Of a DNA stretch of 64,000 bases, positions 1 through 11,700 are shown piece after piece. Source of the stretch: Anthopleura xanthogrammica (taxonomy: Eukaryota; Cnidaria; Anthozoa; Actiniaria; Actiniidae); NCBI GenBank assembly GCA_964019055.1, contig OZ025220.1, positions 2,231,978-2,295,977 of the forward strand. Direction: 5' to 3'. Each line of letters begins with the position of its first letter. Position 1 is the stretch's first letter. The translations under genes and the position numbers were made by a program. Under the pieces are notes generated by a model. It worked only from the letters and a program-made list of their open reading frames with translations, had not been told where the DNA came from and did no database searches.

Positions 1-229
1 TACATTCCACCCTTAAATGTGACATTGCTATCATATAATATATCATACTGTACAAAAGTCAAACCCATGCATTCAAATTTTATTACACATTTCAAGTTAT
101 TACAATATTGCACAATATTTATTACATTACATACAGAATAGATATTTTGTTTGTTTGTTTATGTACAGAAGTTACCTTTCTTAAAACTGTCACATAAATT
201 TGCCCTTAAATTTATAAATAAATAGACCT

Positions 230-570
230 GTGTTACATAAATTTATGTTCCTGAACTTACATAAATTTATGTTCCTGAACTTACATAAATTTATGTTCCT
301 GAACTTACATAAATTTATGTTCCTGAACTTACATAAATTTATGTTCCTGAACTTACATAAATTTATGTTCATGAACTTACATAAATTTATGTTCCTGAAC
401 TTACATAAATTTATGTTCCTGAACTTACACAAATTTATGTTCCTGAACTTACATAAATTTATGTTCATGAACTTACATAAATTTATGTTCCTGAACTTAC
501 ATAAATTTATGTTCCTGAACTTACATAAATTTATGTTTATGAACTTACATAAATTTATGTTCCTGAATGT
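230..570. repeat. 24-bp tandem array with palindromic core (left array)
   Basis: About 14 head-to-tail copies of a 24-bp unit, each holding the 14-bp perfect palindrome ACATAAATTTATGT followed by TCCTGAACTT. A few units vary (an acac start near 428, tcatgaa or ttatgaa spacers). The long open frames across it on both strands are only the repeat read as codons (24 is a multiple of 3) and are not genes. The same palindrome and a GTTCAGG word occur in inverted orientation in the 39-bp array at 13.94-14.8 kb, so the two arrays look like matching subterminal repeats of one element. Confidence 0.95.
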
Positions 571-1255
571 CTGTTTAGGAACGTTATCAAAATTACAATT
601 CAAACCTTTCAGCCATAAACGATTAAACGATAATAAAAGATAATAATAATAATAATGATAAAAGATAATTTCGAATATAAATTTCAATAAATATCGCGAA
701 CCTATTTATTTTAGGAAATGCGAATTTTCTGTTATATAATCTCGCCTGAATATTCAATACAAGAGTTAGGTCCAGTTAATTATGACATCGAACATTTGGC
801 TCAACGCTCTATTTTCCCATCAAACTCAATCGAACGTGCATACATAAAGAAAACTCACTGAATATGCAGTAATTTTCAGTCCACAAGGAGAAGATTTGTT
901 TAAACATGTGACAATTTCTTGCAAACTATTTAACGGGTAATCAGTTGTAATTGTATTAGAACTAGAATGAATGAAAAACGTTAATAGACCCTTTTGTCAT
1001 AATGACGGACATAATTTCGAATGCAATATAAATTGGAAAAAACACTTTACGCTCTAGTACAACGATTGATGAAATTAGGTGTTATATTGGTCAAGAAAAC
1101 ATAACATATACCTGCAAATGCGCGCCTCCAGGCACATACAAACGTCTGTGAATTTTCACGACCAATATGAAACAATCAAATTTCATTTCGTTTTAAATAA
1201 TTCAAAATTTCGATAACCATTTTGGCAAAGGGTCTATTGAGTGTATTATTGAGTA

Positions 1256-4200
1256 CTAGGAACAGATATTACGTAACTCCCCTACATTCCTTATATATTT
1301 ATTCTGTATGACCTTGGTGTCTTCAGTTTCTTGATGGTCCATGGTCAAATCATCCTCACTTTCGATTTGCTCATCATCGTTAAAATCATCGTCATAGACG
1401 GAGCTCGTACCTCGTTTTGAAACAGCCACATGAGCTTTTCTTACAGTGTTACGAATAGTAGAGTCTTCACACAGGCAAAGGCAGTTGCGCTCCAAATTCG
1501 TTATTAAAGAAATGCTGGTTCCTAGAGCGCAAAATCAAGAATAAGAAATCCAGTAACGCAGCTATTTAGAATAAGTAAATAATTACCATCGGCAGTTCTT
1601 GACAGGTCCAGCACCCACTGACTTTTAAAGCTGAAGAGATCAACCATTTTCTCTAAAGCATTTTCTTGATGGAAAACATTTGTCATGTCCTCTCTGGGTA
1701 TCAAGTTCCCATCCAATAATTTCCCAAACCTTGACCACTGGCCAAGAACAATGGTGGAAACCACGTTGTGAAGGAATCCATTACCTTTGAAAGCATGAAT
1801 CATAACTCAGTGTTAGTGACGTCTTCATATGACACTGCCTACGTATAAATGACTTTTAGGATTGTGATTGGGTAAGAAATTACAGGTCAATTGAAGACGC
1901 TGTTGGCTTGCATTGCGTGTTGTACAGTAAGAAATAACACAAAATAACTATAATTGTGTCTTTCTTACTTGTCATTATATTTGCATTATTGGCTATATAA
2001 TTTCCTTTTATACATACCTTTTCTGAACCCACAAACATCGCTTGACAAGATTTTCTCCATGCCTGTGTCGATTCAGGAGTCGGATCCTCCTCGTAGTTTT
2101 TCTTTGCCATGTAGTATGCCCACTTTCTACACGTTTTAACTCTTTCCACCCATCGCGTCTTTCGGCTACCTTCATCCATACAGTTGTGGACGTGTGCAAG
2201 TCTCTTCACTTGTTCATCTGTAAGGTTGTTGTCGTAAATGGACACCCAAACCTTGTCGAGCTGGGAATTCAGGTTTCGATCATTCTGCTTTCTCAGCTTT
2301 TGAACGAAAAAAAAGTATAAATTGGTGGAATGCTCCATCACCAACGTTTCTGTGGTGATATATTTTCATAGCGGTATGTCATAGTGCAAAAACAACACGC
2401 TGTTTTGAAAAATATATATAAATAATAAATATTTTTTTATAAATAGAAATGGAGTTCTGCCACTCTCCCCTTCACAATGTAATGACGAATCGAAAGCGCG
2501 AATATGCTGACCTTTTTATATGCTGCATGACGATGACGTCCCCCAATGACTTGAATGGTGCATATTTTTAACAGGTCTTTCACAGTCTGGGCCTCCCGTA
2601 GATCATCCCTACTCATACTGGCGACTGCCAGCCACGATTGCGTTTCATTCTGGAGAGCAGACTTGTCTTTTATTTTTTCGACGAGGCTGTTGACAGTTTC
2701 TTGGTCCAGTGACCTGTCCAACCATGTTTCTGGACAGTCAGACAACTGATCCAGCCTCAGTTTGAATTTTCCTACAGAAAAAAGCATAATTATTGGTGAC
2801 AATAATAATACCATGACGCATTCATAATGTTTAAGTTCGATAACATTTAATCAAGAGAAAATTATATAAATAATTTTCCCTTGACATTCTGTGCGATGAT
2901 CTGTTTTAAAATGAGTTTAGGTAATCGTAACTTTAGATCATTTGCATACATAAATGTTCCAAATATAAGACTACTGTTTTACTGTTAATTTGCGTACCTA
3001 AATGGTGAGCTGCTATTTCTTCGTCTAAAGTTTCTGAATGGCGTGTCTTTTTTGCAGGGGAAATGAGGTATTCCATCTCTCCTGCTTCCATACTAGCTCC
3101 GTCTTTAACTGGCCTCTTGGGAGCCGGTGGTGTTAGTTTTGCCGCGGCCAGGGCTCTTGCTTTGCCTTGATTGATTCCCACAGTTTGCTTTTCTCCTTTT
3201 GTTAACTGCTTGAATTTGTTAACAAACTCTTTGCTGTTCGATTTTGAGTTCAAAAACGATGTAGCAAATGGTGAAGCTTCACAATCAAAGTTTTTAATTT
3301 CAAAAGAGAATTTGGTGAAACCAGAAACAGCCCTGAAATTCTCGCAAGTTACCTGCAAAAAAAAAAATACTACTGACGAAACTGACCATAGTTAATTTGA
3401 ACTGACCGTGTGTTTGTTGATTAACCCTAGAGGTCAAATGTTGCGAAAACCAAAATACGTTTGTTATCCAGTCAATGAAAGTGCAGTTGTAGTGACAATG
3501 CGCATAAATCGAACTGCATAGTTTTGAAATCCAGAGTTCGAACAGGGGCGCGACCGGAAACCACTGCATTTTCATCATTTTTACTACTAAACTTGTTGAA
3601 AATGTTGAATTCTTTTTAATCAAAAGTCTCTATAGAATACCCTTTCACTTGATTTGCATAACAAGAGAATCTATTGTGTTAATGCGTCGTTTCCAGAGTG
3701 AATTTCTATAGTGACTGGATATTCTATATTCGCTCCGAAAGAATACTGCTTCTTTAGTGTAATTTCCGGTTATGCCATTGCCGTGGATGATATCCCGTGG
3801 TTTTTGGCGGGAAAAATCTAAAGAAACGAAATAGACGTAGCCTGCGTGCATCCGGAATGCTATGTTCAGCAATAAAGGAACTCATTAGTTCGTGTTCGTC
3901 CGAGTATAAATACAATAAGAGTTATGTAATCGTCCGTGCTGTTATGCAATACCCAAGAGAATTGTGATGTATATAAAAGTAATGAAGTTGTTCAATAAAT
4001 GTACATTAAATATTCAAGTCTTTGACGAGTATATTACAACTGGCGACGAGGATGGCGGCTACTGTTGGAAGTTTAGAACCATTTGATGGTGCCGATGACT
4101 TTTCGGCTTACAAGGAGCGTTTAGAAGCGTATTTTGTGGCAAACGATATCGGAGTTGTAGCTGACGATGCAAATCCTTCAGTAAGACGTTCCGCCGAGCG

Positions 4201-7200
4201 TAAAAAAATTGCCGTTACTATTTCTTTAATTGGAAAGAAGACCTACGCGACGCTCAAAGATTTGTGTTTACCAGATTCACCAACTGAAAGATCGTACGAA
4301 GAGTTATGTGATTTACTGATGAATTACTTCAAGCCAAAAGTTTCAGAAGTTGCGGAAACTTATCGTTTTCACCAAGCCGTTCAACTCGAAAATGAAAGCG
4401 TCATGGAGTATGCTAACCGTTTAAAGCATTTAGCTGTTCATTGTAATTTTGGCACATTTCTTCCTCGTGCTTTACGTGATCAATTTGTGGGAGGGGTTCG
4501 AAATCCATCCACAAAGACGAAATTGCTTTCTGAAGACCGTAATTTTGAACGTGCTGTTCAAATTGCAATTGCTGACGAAGCTGCTCACAAGGAGGCTAAA
4601 TTTCTACATGCTACTACGGTAAATTTCACTAAGGAAAAGTTTTCACTGAAGAAACCTAAGAATAACAAAAGTTCATCGAACGAGCAAAGGCGTCAAAAGC
4701 CGGCCAGAGAATGTTATCGTTGTGGCGCTACGGATCACTTGGCAGATAAATGCAAGTACCGCACGACGAAATGTCATTACTGTTCTAAGTTGGGACACCT
4801 ACGTAAAATGTGCTTGAAGAAAAAACGTGAAGAAGCAAAGTCTCATCATACTAACCAGATTGAAATTGCGGAGGAAAGCGAAGAAAATGAATACGAAGTG
4901 CATATGTTTCATGTGAATACAAACGAAGTCACTGGATCGCAACATGCATCTAATTATTCAATCGCTGTCAACATCGAAGGAATTGAAATTCCAATGGAAA
5001 TTGACACTGGGAGCGCTGTTACTTTATTGAAGAAGCAAGATTTTCTAAAGCTTCGTGATGATTTGTCTACTCTGGGTAAACCTAGTTTATCTTTGAAGAG
5101 TTATACTGGAAATCTTATTCATTGTTATGGAGAGAAAGAATTGAAAGTGAAAGTTGGAGATCAAGAAGCTAATTTAATTATCCGTGTTGTTGATGGTTCT
5201 GGCCCATCGCTGCTTGGAAGAGATCTGATGTCTAAAGTAACTTTACCTTGGCGTAATATTTTTGGAGTTTCTTCAATGGCTCAAGATCATATTGTTCAAC
5301 AATATGGTGAATTATTTGATAATTCCGTAATTGGAAAGCTTAAAGATGTACAAGTTTCTTTACGTGTGGATGAAAGCAATCCTGTGTTTATGAAAGCAAG
5401 AACTGTTCCTTTTGCAATTAGGGATCAGTATGAGAAGTCTTTGGATAAATTGGAAGCGGATGGAATTATAGAGAAAGTGGAGTATTCTGAATGGGCTTCA
5501 CCAACAGTACCAATATTGAAACCGGATGGGTCCCTGAGAATTTGCGGCGATTATTCTGGAACGATTAACAAACATTCAGTGTTGGAACAGTATCCATTAC
5601 CTACGATTGAAGAATTAATTGCTAAATTGCAAGGTGGAAAGAAATTCACTAAGCTGGATTTATCTAGTGCATATCATCAATTGGAATTATCACCTGAGAG
5701 CAAGAAATTTACTACGATTAATACAACAAAGGGGTTATATCAGTATAACCGCCTACCCTTTGGCGTGACAAGTGCTGTTACTATTTTTCAACGTACCATG
5801 GAGGGGGTACTAAGTGATTTGCCTGGATGTGTTGTTTACATCGATGACATACTTGTGACTGGGCATACTGACGAGGAACATATGCATAACTTGCATCAAG
5901 TTCTTACTCGATTACAAGAGAGGGGTCTCAAGCTGAAAAAGGCGAAATGTGATTTTATGGAGGAGAAGATTGAATACCTGGGATTTGTTTTGTCGTCATC
6001 AGGGATTTCTCCATCTAACAAGAAAGTAGAAGCAATTCATCTTTCTAAGCCACCAACTAACGTTAAGGAACTGCAAAGTTTCATCGGGATGGCTAATTAT
6101 TTACGTCACTTCATTCCTAACTTCGCGGGAATTATGACACCTTTGTACAAGCTGTTAAGAAAGGATCATCTCTGGACGTGGGAAAAGGAACAGCAACAAG
6201 CTCTTGAGCGTATCAAAGCCGAAATAACGTCTGACAAAGTTTTGCAACACTACGACCTTAAAGCAACCCTTGTCTTTCAAGCTGATGCATCTTCGATTGG
6301 AATTGGAGCTGTGATTTTACAACCGGCAAGCAATGGGGAACTTAAACCTGTAGCTTTTGCTTCGAGAGTACTTACAGATGCAGAGAAAAAGTATTCTCAA
6401 ATTGAAAAGGAATCATTGGCTATTGTGTTTGGAGTTACCAAATTCCGACAGTACTTACTTGGTCGACATTTTGTGTTGAAAACTGATCACAAGCCTTTGG
6501 TTACACTATGTGGAGAACATAAACCAATTCCTCAAATGGCTTCATCGAGATTAAAGAGATGGTCTTTACTATTGGCTGCTTACCACTATACCATTGAATT
6601 TATCCCTGGGAAGGAAAACTACTGTGCGGACTTTTTGTCTCGGAGTCCTATGGATGGGAAAGCTACGAAAGAAGAAAAAGAAAAGAAAGAAGAGGAATTC
6701 ACCCCAACAGAAATACCAACAACACCAGACTTAGAAATAAAGAAATCGAGCTGGCCAGAATTAGATTGTAAATCTAAACAACCGACTTCAACCGAAAAAG
6801 AAAAGAAAGAAGAGAGAAGACAATGGAAACCAACTAGTCAACTAAATGAAAAACCACTGCCAATACAACCAAGCCCACAAAGTCTTCCAAGTCAACAATT
6901 TCAACCACGTTATCCAACAAGAGAGAGAAGAAAACCAGAAAGATTTGGACAATAAAAGAGACATTCATTCTTTGTTATAATATTAGAGAAAAAGAAAACA
7001 ATCATAATAAAGAGGAAAAGGAGAAATTGCTATGTTCAGCAATAAAGGAACTCATTAGTTCGTGTTCGTCCGAGTATAAATACAATAAGAGTTATGTAAT
7101 CGTCCGTGCTGTTATGCAATACCCAAGAGAATTGTGATGTATATAAAAGTAATGAAGTTGTTCAATAAATGTACATTAAATATTCAAGTCTTTGACGAGT

Positions 7201-8214
7201 ATATTACACGGAACATAACTGTGGTTAAGTCCGTCTGCGAACCAGCGACAGTTTTCTTGTTCTATTACCCCCAGCAGCGTACCTGGATTTGGGTACGCGC
7301 TCTGATTGGCTCTTTCTTAATTAGCTAAGAATGAATTGGCATAGCTGTCAATATTTTCACAAATCAATGGATTTTTCAGGCACAGGTCGGATACTGGATA
7401 TTGTAGGAGATTTTTCTGTCACTTAAATTTCTATAGGCGCTTGTTTTACTAACAGAGAAGAATGGTTTCAAGATATATCTACTGTTTTTGCCGTTGAATA
7501 TTGCGTCTACTTGTTTGTTGACCTTTGCTGTTTGAATCATTACTCTAATTACATATTGTCACACCATTCGTATAAGATAATTCCTTCCTCTGACAATGCT
7601 ATCCATTATTTGCATTATTTGTCTTCAAAATTTTATTTTATATGTTTCTAAGGAAATATAATACAAAATTTCTGTAGTAAAACACCGAAACTAACGCCAA
7701 ACTTGGATCGCTAAGAAAGTCGTTGAATACCGCGGCAAATCGTTACTCATCAATATTGACAGGTATATGTCAGTGTTCGGTTTATCTTTCTGCAGATCAT
7801 TCTTTACCGAACCAATCAGAACGCGTGTAAGAATGAATTGGCATAGCAGCCAATCACAGTCTATTTTATATAATCGTGCAACCAGAACAAGGAATCTTGC
7901 GCTGATTCGCAGACCGTCTTAACCAGAGTTAAAGTCGGGTTGCACGCAGGGTAAATAGATGAAGCAAAGAAACTTCACAAACTCATTTCTAAAGATTTAG
8001 GATTTTTAAAAATCAACTTACCAATACTATATCCTGGTCCTTAATTTGAGCTGACTGCAGGACTTCCAGGTTGAGCACTTTTCCAGTCAAATCCCCTGTC
8101 GCCGATTTTAAACGGCTATCGTTGTATTTGACGAAAACACCATCTTCGTCGGTTTGTTTTAGATACCAGGATCCATTTCCAGGAACTTCGATTTTACCTC
8201 CGTTTACTTATTCT
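1256..8214 (-). CDS. Multi-exon gene with ParB-like motif (5' end not resolved)
   Basis: At least six exons on the minus strand: about 8214-8022, 3352-2998, 2771-2512, 2296-2018, about 1800-1587 and 1521-1256 (stop TAG). Splice phases agree across the first four and across the last two; the join into the fifth is unresolved. The third exon reads CPETWLDRSLD, then a W-L-A-V-A stretch, then IQVIGGRHRHAAY. That resembles the ParB/sulfiredoxin-type nucleotide-binding motif (GGxHR followed by AA), an assignment made by eye. The fourth exon is rich in W/K/R, and the last is acidic (DDDFNDDEQIESEDD). A degenerate relative lies at 60.67-60.95 kb. The gene is divergent from the DUF7869-type gene at 8.77 kb, and a Ty3 element is inserted in its 3.35-8.02 kb intron. 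Function unknown; possibly an accessory protein of a transposon. Confidence 0.6.
3858..4038 (+). repeat. 5' LTR
   Basis: A 181-bp repeat, TGCTATGTTC...TATTACA, identical to 7028-7208. It contains a TATAAAT at about 3905 as a possible promoter and an AATAAA at about 3994. The target duplication CGGAA lies immediately upstream. Confidence 0.95.
4052..6955 (+). CDS. Gag-Pro-RT-RNase H polyprotein (967 aa), integrase missing
   Basis: The first ATG of the frame is at 4052; the open frame extends upstream only by a TTG. In order: a retrotransposon Gag domain (about residues 1-200); two zinc knuckles (about 221-254, CYRCGATDHLADKC and a second CxxC with spaced H/C); an aspartic protease with DTGS (about 317); reverse transcriptase with LPFGVTSA and the catalytic YIDD (about 595); then RNase H with ADASS (about 743) and TDHKPLV (about 810). 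After the usual post-RNase H motif (GKENYCADFLSR) the expected integrase zinc finger and DDE core are absent. Instead come about 100 K/E/P/Q-rich residues and a tail, RYPTRERRKPERFGQ, resembling the end of related integrases. The simplest reading is an internal deletion that kept the frame. The rest of the reading frame is intact. Confidence 0.95.
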   Translation: MAATVGSLEPFDGADDFSAYKERLEAYFVANDIGVVADDANPSVRRSAERKKIAVTISLIGKKTYATLKDLCLPDSPTERSYEELCDLLMNYFKPKVSEVAETYRFHQAVQLENESVMEYANRLKHLAVHCNFGTFLPRALRDQFVGGVRNPSTKTKLLSEDRNFERAVQIAIADEAAHKEAKFLHATTVNFTKEKFSLKKPKNNKSSSNEQRRQKPARECYRCGATDHLADKCKYRTTKCHYCSKLGHLRKMCLKKKREEAKSHHTNQIEIAEESEENEYEVHMFHVNTNEVTGSQHASNYSIAVNIEGIEIPMEIDTGSAVTLLKKQDFLKLRDDLSTLGKPSLSLKSYTGNLIHCYGEKELKVKVGDQEANLIIRVVDGSGPSLLGRDLMSKVTLPWRNIFGVSSMAQDHIVQQYGELFDNSVIGKLKDVQVSLRVDESNPVFMKARTVPFAIRDQYEKSLDKLEADGIIEKVEYSEWASPTVPILKPDGSLRICGDYSGTINKHSVLEQYPLPTIEELIAKLQGGKKFTKLDLSSAYHQLELSPESKKFTTINTTKGLYQYNRLPFGVTSAVTIFQRTMEGVLSDLPGCVVYIDDILVTGHTDEEHMHNLHQVLTRLQERGLKLKKAKCDFMEEKIEYLGFVLSSSGISPSNKKVEAIHLSKPPTNVKELQSFIGMANYLRHFIPNFAGIMTPLYKLLRKDHLWTWEKEQQQALERIKAEITSDKVLQHYDLKATLVFQADASSIGIGAVILQPASNGELKPVAFASRVLTDAEKKYSQIEKESLAIVFGVTKFRQYLLGRHFVLKTDHKPLVTLCGEHKPIPQMASSRLKRWSLLLAAYHYTIEFIPGKENYCADFLSRSPMDGKATKEEKEKKEEEFTPTEIPTTPDLEIKKSSWPELDCKSKQPTSTEKEKKEERRQWKPTSQLNEKPLPIQPSPQSLPSQQFQPRYPTRERRKPERFGQ
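7009..7026 (+). promoter_or_regulatory. Polypurine tract of the Ty3 element
   Basis: An uninterrupted A/G run directly upstream of the 3' LTR, in the position expected for the plus-strand primer. Confidence 0.75.
7028..7208 (+). repeat. 3' LTR
   Basis: Identical by eye to the 5' LTR (181 bp) and followed by the target duplication CGGAA. No mismatch was seen, so the insertion is young. Confidence 0.95.
7214..8021. other. Intron sequence, no gene seen
   Basis: This lies between the Ty3 insertion and the 8022-8214 exon of the ParB-like gene. I see no convincing coding exon here. The phrases 'gaatgaattggcatagc' (near 7328 and 7832) and 'cgtctgcgaacc'/'ctgattcgcagacc' (near 7231 and 7901) recur, the latter pair in opposite orientation, suggesting an older palindromic repeat of about 0.7 kb. 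Confidence 0.4.
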
Positions 8215-8770
8215 ATTAAAAAGGAAAACAGAATACTTTAATGAACACATCGTAACCAACTCCACGGCATCAGTTTTTCATTGTTAGACAAAGTTATACA
8301 CTACTACTGTCACTTGTCATTTAATTTCAAATTCATATTGTATTTTAAACTATATTTGTGTGCCTAAAACTAAATTCACTTACTTTATACATGGTATATC
8401 CGACTTAGTAGAGTGATCCTCAAGAGAAGACTATCAAGGCACGATAACACCGTTCTTTACTGAACAGAGGACAGTAAGCAAAAGAAAGAGCATGCACCAA
8501 AGGATCTTGACTAAAATCGCACCAAAGTGGGTTGGTTGTTCAGGGATATTGACAGCTCTCGATCTTTGAAAAAGTCCAGTGTGATGCTCGGCCAATGAGA
8601 TCTTTCGTTAGTCAGGCAACTGTTGGTGTTGATTTCCAGTTTCGGCCAACGTCAAAGGACGCGGATTACCATAGAAGAGATCAGTTTTCACACATTTGAT
8701 AAAGCAAGAAGACGTTCTTTAGTTACTACATATTTTTTTTGAGTCTCCCTTTGACAGGGCTTTTCAGTCA
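8215..8770. promoter_or_regulatory. Divergent intergenic region between the two element genes
   Basis: The ParB-like gene reads leftward from here and the DUF7869-type gene starts at 8771 and reads rightward. The shared interval of at most 0.55 kb must hold both promoters, and possibly an unresolved 5' exon of the leftward gene. No specific operator or TATA box can be assigned with confidence. Confidence 0.4.
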
Positions 8771-11700
8771 ATGAATGTCGAAGAGCACTCGGATCCGTTT
8801 TCAAGTACTGACGAGGAACCTTTCGATGGATTTAATGTTAGGGATCAAAGATGTTTCCTCAAAGAAGCGGAGCATGCAGATATATTCAGTTCAGTGTTGA
8901 GAAAAAGAACCTCTCACGCACAACCTTCAACGAAGTTTCAAACACCGCATTCAAATACAGCCGACAGTGAATCCGAATTTGAAGGAGAAGAGGCATCAGA
9001 TTTTGAATATGCTGTTCCAAAAGCAAATGTCACAAGTATGGAGGAAAGAAGGATCAGTGGGGATGAATCAGAAATAGAAGGGGAAGAGGATTTCTCGACT
9101 TTTGCATACTGTTCTTCAAGTATTGAAGGGGAAACTCTATCATCTGATATTGATATGACTACCCAGGATGCAAACTGTGATTATGTGGCTGAGAACAACT
9201 CGCATGCAATTGATGTTGAAACTGGAACTTGTTTCGAGGTTATTAAAGAAACTGAACAAGAATTAAAGCATGTCAACAAGACAAGAGGTAATTATTTTCG
9301 TAATTATATACGCATTATCATAGTAAGTATAATTGTATATCATATCCCCATTTCCAATGGAATTGTAGAGAGCAAATATAGTATAGATTCACACTTTAAT
9401 ATCCTTCAAAATAATTATTTTGTTATAGCTAAGCGTAGAAGCAGTATCCAAGATCCGAGGCACATGACAAAAGAATCCTGTTGCGCTGAAAATTGCATGA
9501 ACAAGATCAGCAAAACCCAAATGGTCGAGGCACGCGAAAACTTCAGAAGGAAATATCCAACTTATTATCACCAAAGAGAATTCATACTGGATTGGTTTGA
9601 GTGTAACCAGCCTTGTGCAGGAGAATTTGTGTACCGTGTGTCGGGTATATCTACTTGTTATACAGCCTGGATCAAGGTCCTTGGCATACCTCGGTCTACA
9701 TTTTATAATTGGAAATGTGACTTTTGCAATGGAAGAAGAAATGCGGAACACGGAGCGTCACTCACGTTAAAGCCTTGCGAACTATCTGAAGTGGCTCTCA
9801 ACTTCTTACAAAAGTACTTCGAAGAGAACTGCGACTACTTGCCAACAGGCGATATATGGCATCTTCCATCTAGCTCGAGCAAATCCGACATCTACAAAGA
9901 AATGCAAGAAACTCTACGTTCTCAAGATCAACGTTGCTGTTCCATGACTCTTTTCTTAAAAATCTGGCAGCAAAATTTTCCTCAAGTAAAAATCCCAAAG
10001 GTAAGAACATAAATCGAAAGGACATAAGAGTCTGTATGGGGAAAAAAGAAGGGTGTATGTGTGTGTCTGGGTTGGAGGCGTCAAATATTAAATAAACGAA
10101 ACAAAAGATTTTAATATTAGCATTTTATCTTCTTCAAGGCAGACCGCTTCAGCAAATGCGATACTTGCTGCAACATAACTAGAGATCTCAGAAACTTGAG
10201 AGACTATGACAGACCAGCAATTTATCAAAGAAGAACCGACCACAGACTGTTTGTACGGTAAATATCGATGAATCATTTGCTCATAGTACAAGGCCATAAC
10301 CATGGTTTTCCAAAGGGAGGGAGAAAATTAAACATCCGTTTATTTCGATCCTCGCCAAAACGCCGACCCATAAAAAATTGATGAAACTGATAAAAGTAAC
10401 TAAAATGTTTATATTATAAACTCGTAGGCGTGAAAGAAATTGCTACCAAAACAAAGGAGAGTTAGCTCACAAATCCCCACAAATATACTTCTCAGTGGCG
10501 ATTGATGGAATGGATCAAAATAAGACCGAACTTCCATTTTCAAAATATCTCTTTAAAACCTTGGATAATGCGTGGAAACTAAAAGTTCACATCGTAGGAT
10601 CTATGGTACATGGCAGGCATCCATTATGCTTCTTAGACTATCACCAACACGCACATGATTCAAATTTGACTTGTAACATCTTACTCCAGGTAATGTATAC
10701 GTTGCATCTCTTCAGACGCACGTTCCCTATACCCGCGTTCAAAAACTTGATTTAAAATCAACGATTTCAAACACTTTGCTAACAAGTCCCAGAATGACTT
10801 TCGGTCTCAGCTTCTGTTCTATGTTTTTGAACTCGACTTTTCTGCAATTATAAGTGTGTTCAGGCTTATAGTACTTCATGTAACTTGATTATGTGTTTCA
10901 TTACAGACTTTCTGGATACACAAAGAGTTTTTGCCAAGGAAGGTGTTTATTCAACTCGATAATACCTACAAAGAGAACAAGAACCAGTATGTTATCGGGC
11001 TCATGGCCTACCTTATAGAGAAATCAGTTTTCGACCAGGTGAATACTTTTACAGCATTGCTCTTGTTTTGTTTTTCGTGTTTTTATTTTTCAGTGCTTGT
11101 CTTATTAGTATTATTTTTTCCTATTTTTGATATAATGTATTTAATTCAAACTTGCTATTACCCTGCGAGCAGAGATTCGTTTCTACCCGGCTAGTGAGCG
11201 ATAGGAAAAGGAATAGAAATGGAAGCCTCTGCTATACCGAGACGTCATCCACGTCCGGTCGTCATCTTCATGATAGTAACATTGGTGTTTTTTTTTTTTT
11301 TTTTTGCAATTCAGATCGAAATTTCATTTCTTCCTAAAGGCCATACCCACATCGATGTCGACCAGCTCTTTTCTCGCCTCTCGGTTGCCATTGGCAAATC
11401 AGGCTGCCTGACATTCCAAGATCTACTGAAATTGCTCCGACATTGTTACAAGCAGAATGAAGGACCAATGACTCAAGAAGGAGCAAGGATCCAGTATGCC
11501 TTGCTAGACCAGGTCTTTGCGATAAGAGAATGGATCCAGCCTCACATGCAGCCATTGCATTGGCTGAAGGATCATCACCATTTCAAGTTTACCAGGAACG
11601 GGAATGGGAAATGTGAATTCGACCACAAGCCATGGTGCAATGGTAATTTAAATTGATGTCAAGAAAAGAACAAGAAATTAGGGGCTAAGCTATATAGCAC

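Larger units (their letters stand above)
3858..7208 (+). mobile_element. Ty3/gypsy-like LTR retrotransposon lacking integrase
   Basis: Two 181-bp LTRs (3858-4038 and 7028-7208), identical by eye, begin TG and end CA. They are flanked by the 5-bp target duplication CGGAA (3853-3857 and 7209-7213). A purine-rich tract (7009-7026) precedes the 3' LTR, and a TGG-starting candidate primer site lies just inside the 5' LTR. One long ORF encodes Gag, protease, RT and RNase H, but no integrase. Identical LTRs and an intact duplication indicate recent insertion, presumably with integrase supplied in trans. The insertion is in an intron of the ParB-like gene. Confidence 0.95.

Noticed and set aside
190..687. 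165-aa and 137-aa ORFs over the left array
   Set aside because: They are the 24-bp repeat read in a frame that never meets a stop; no other coding sign.
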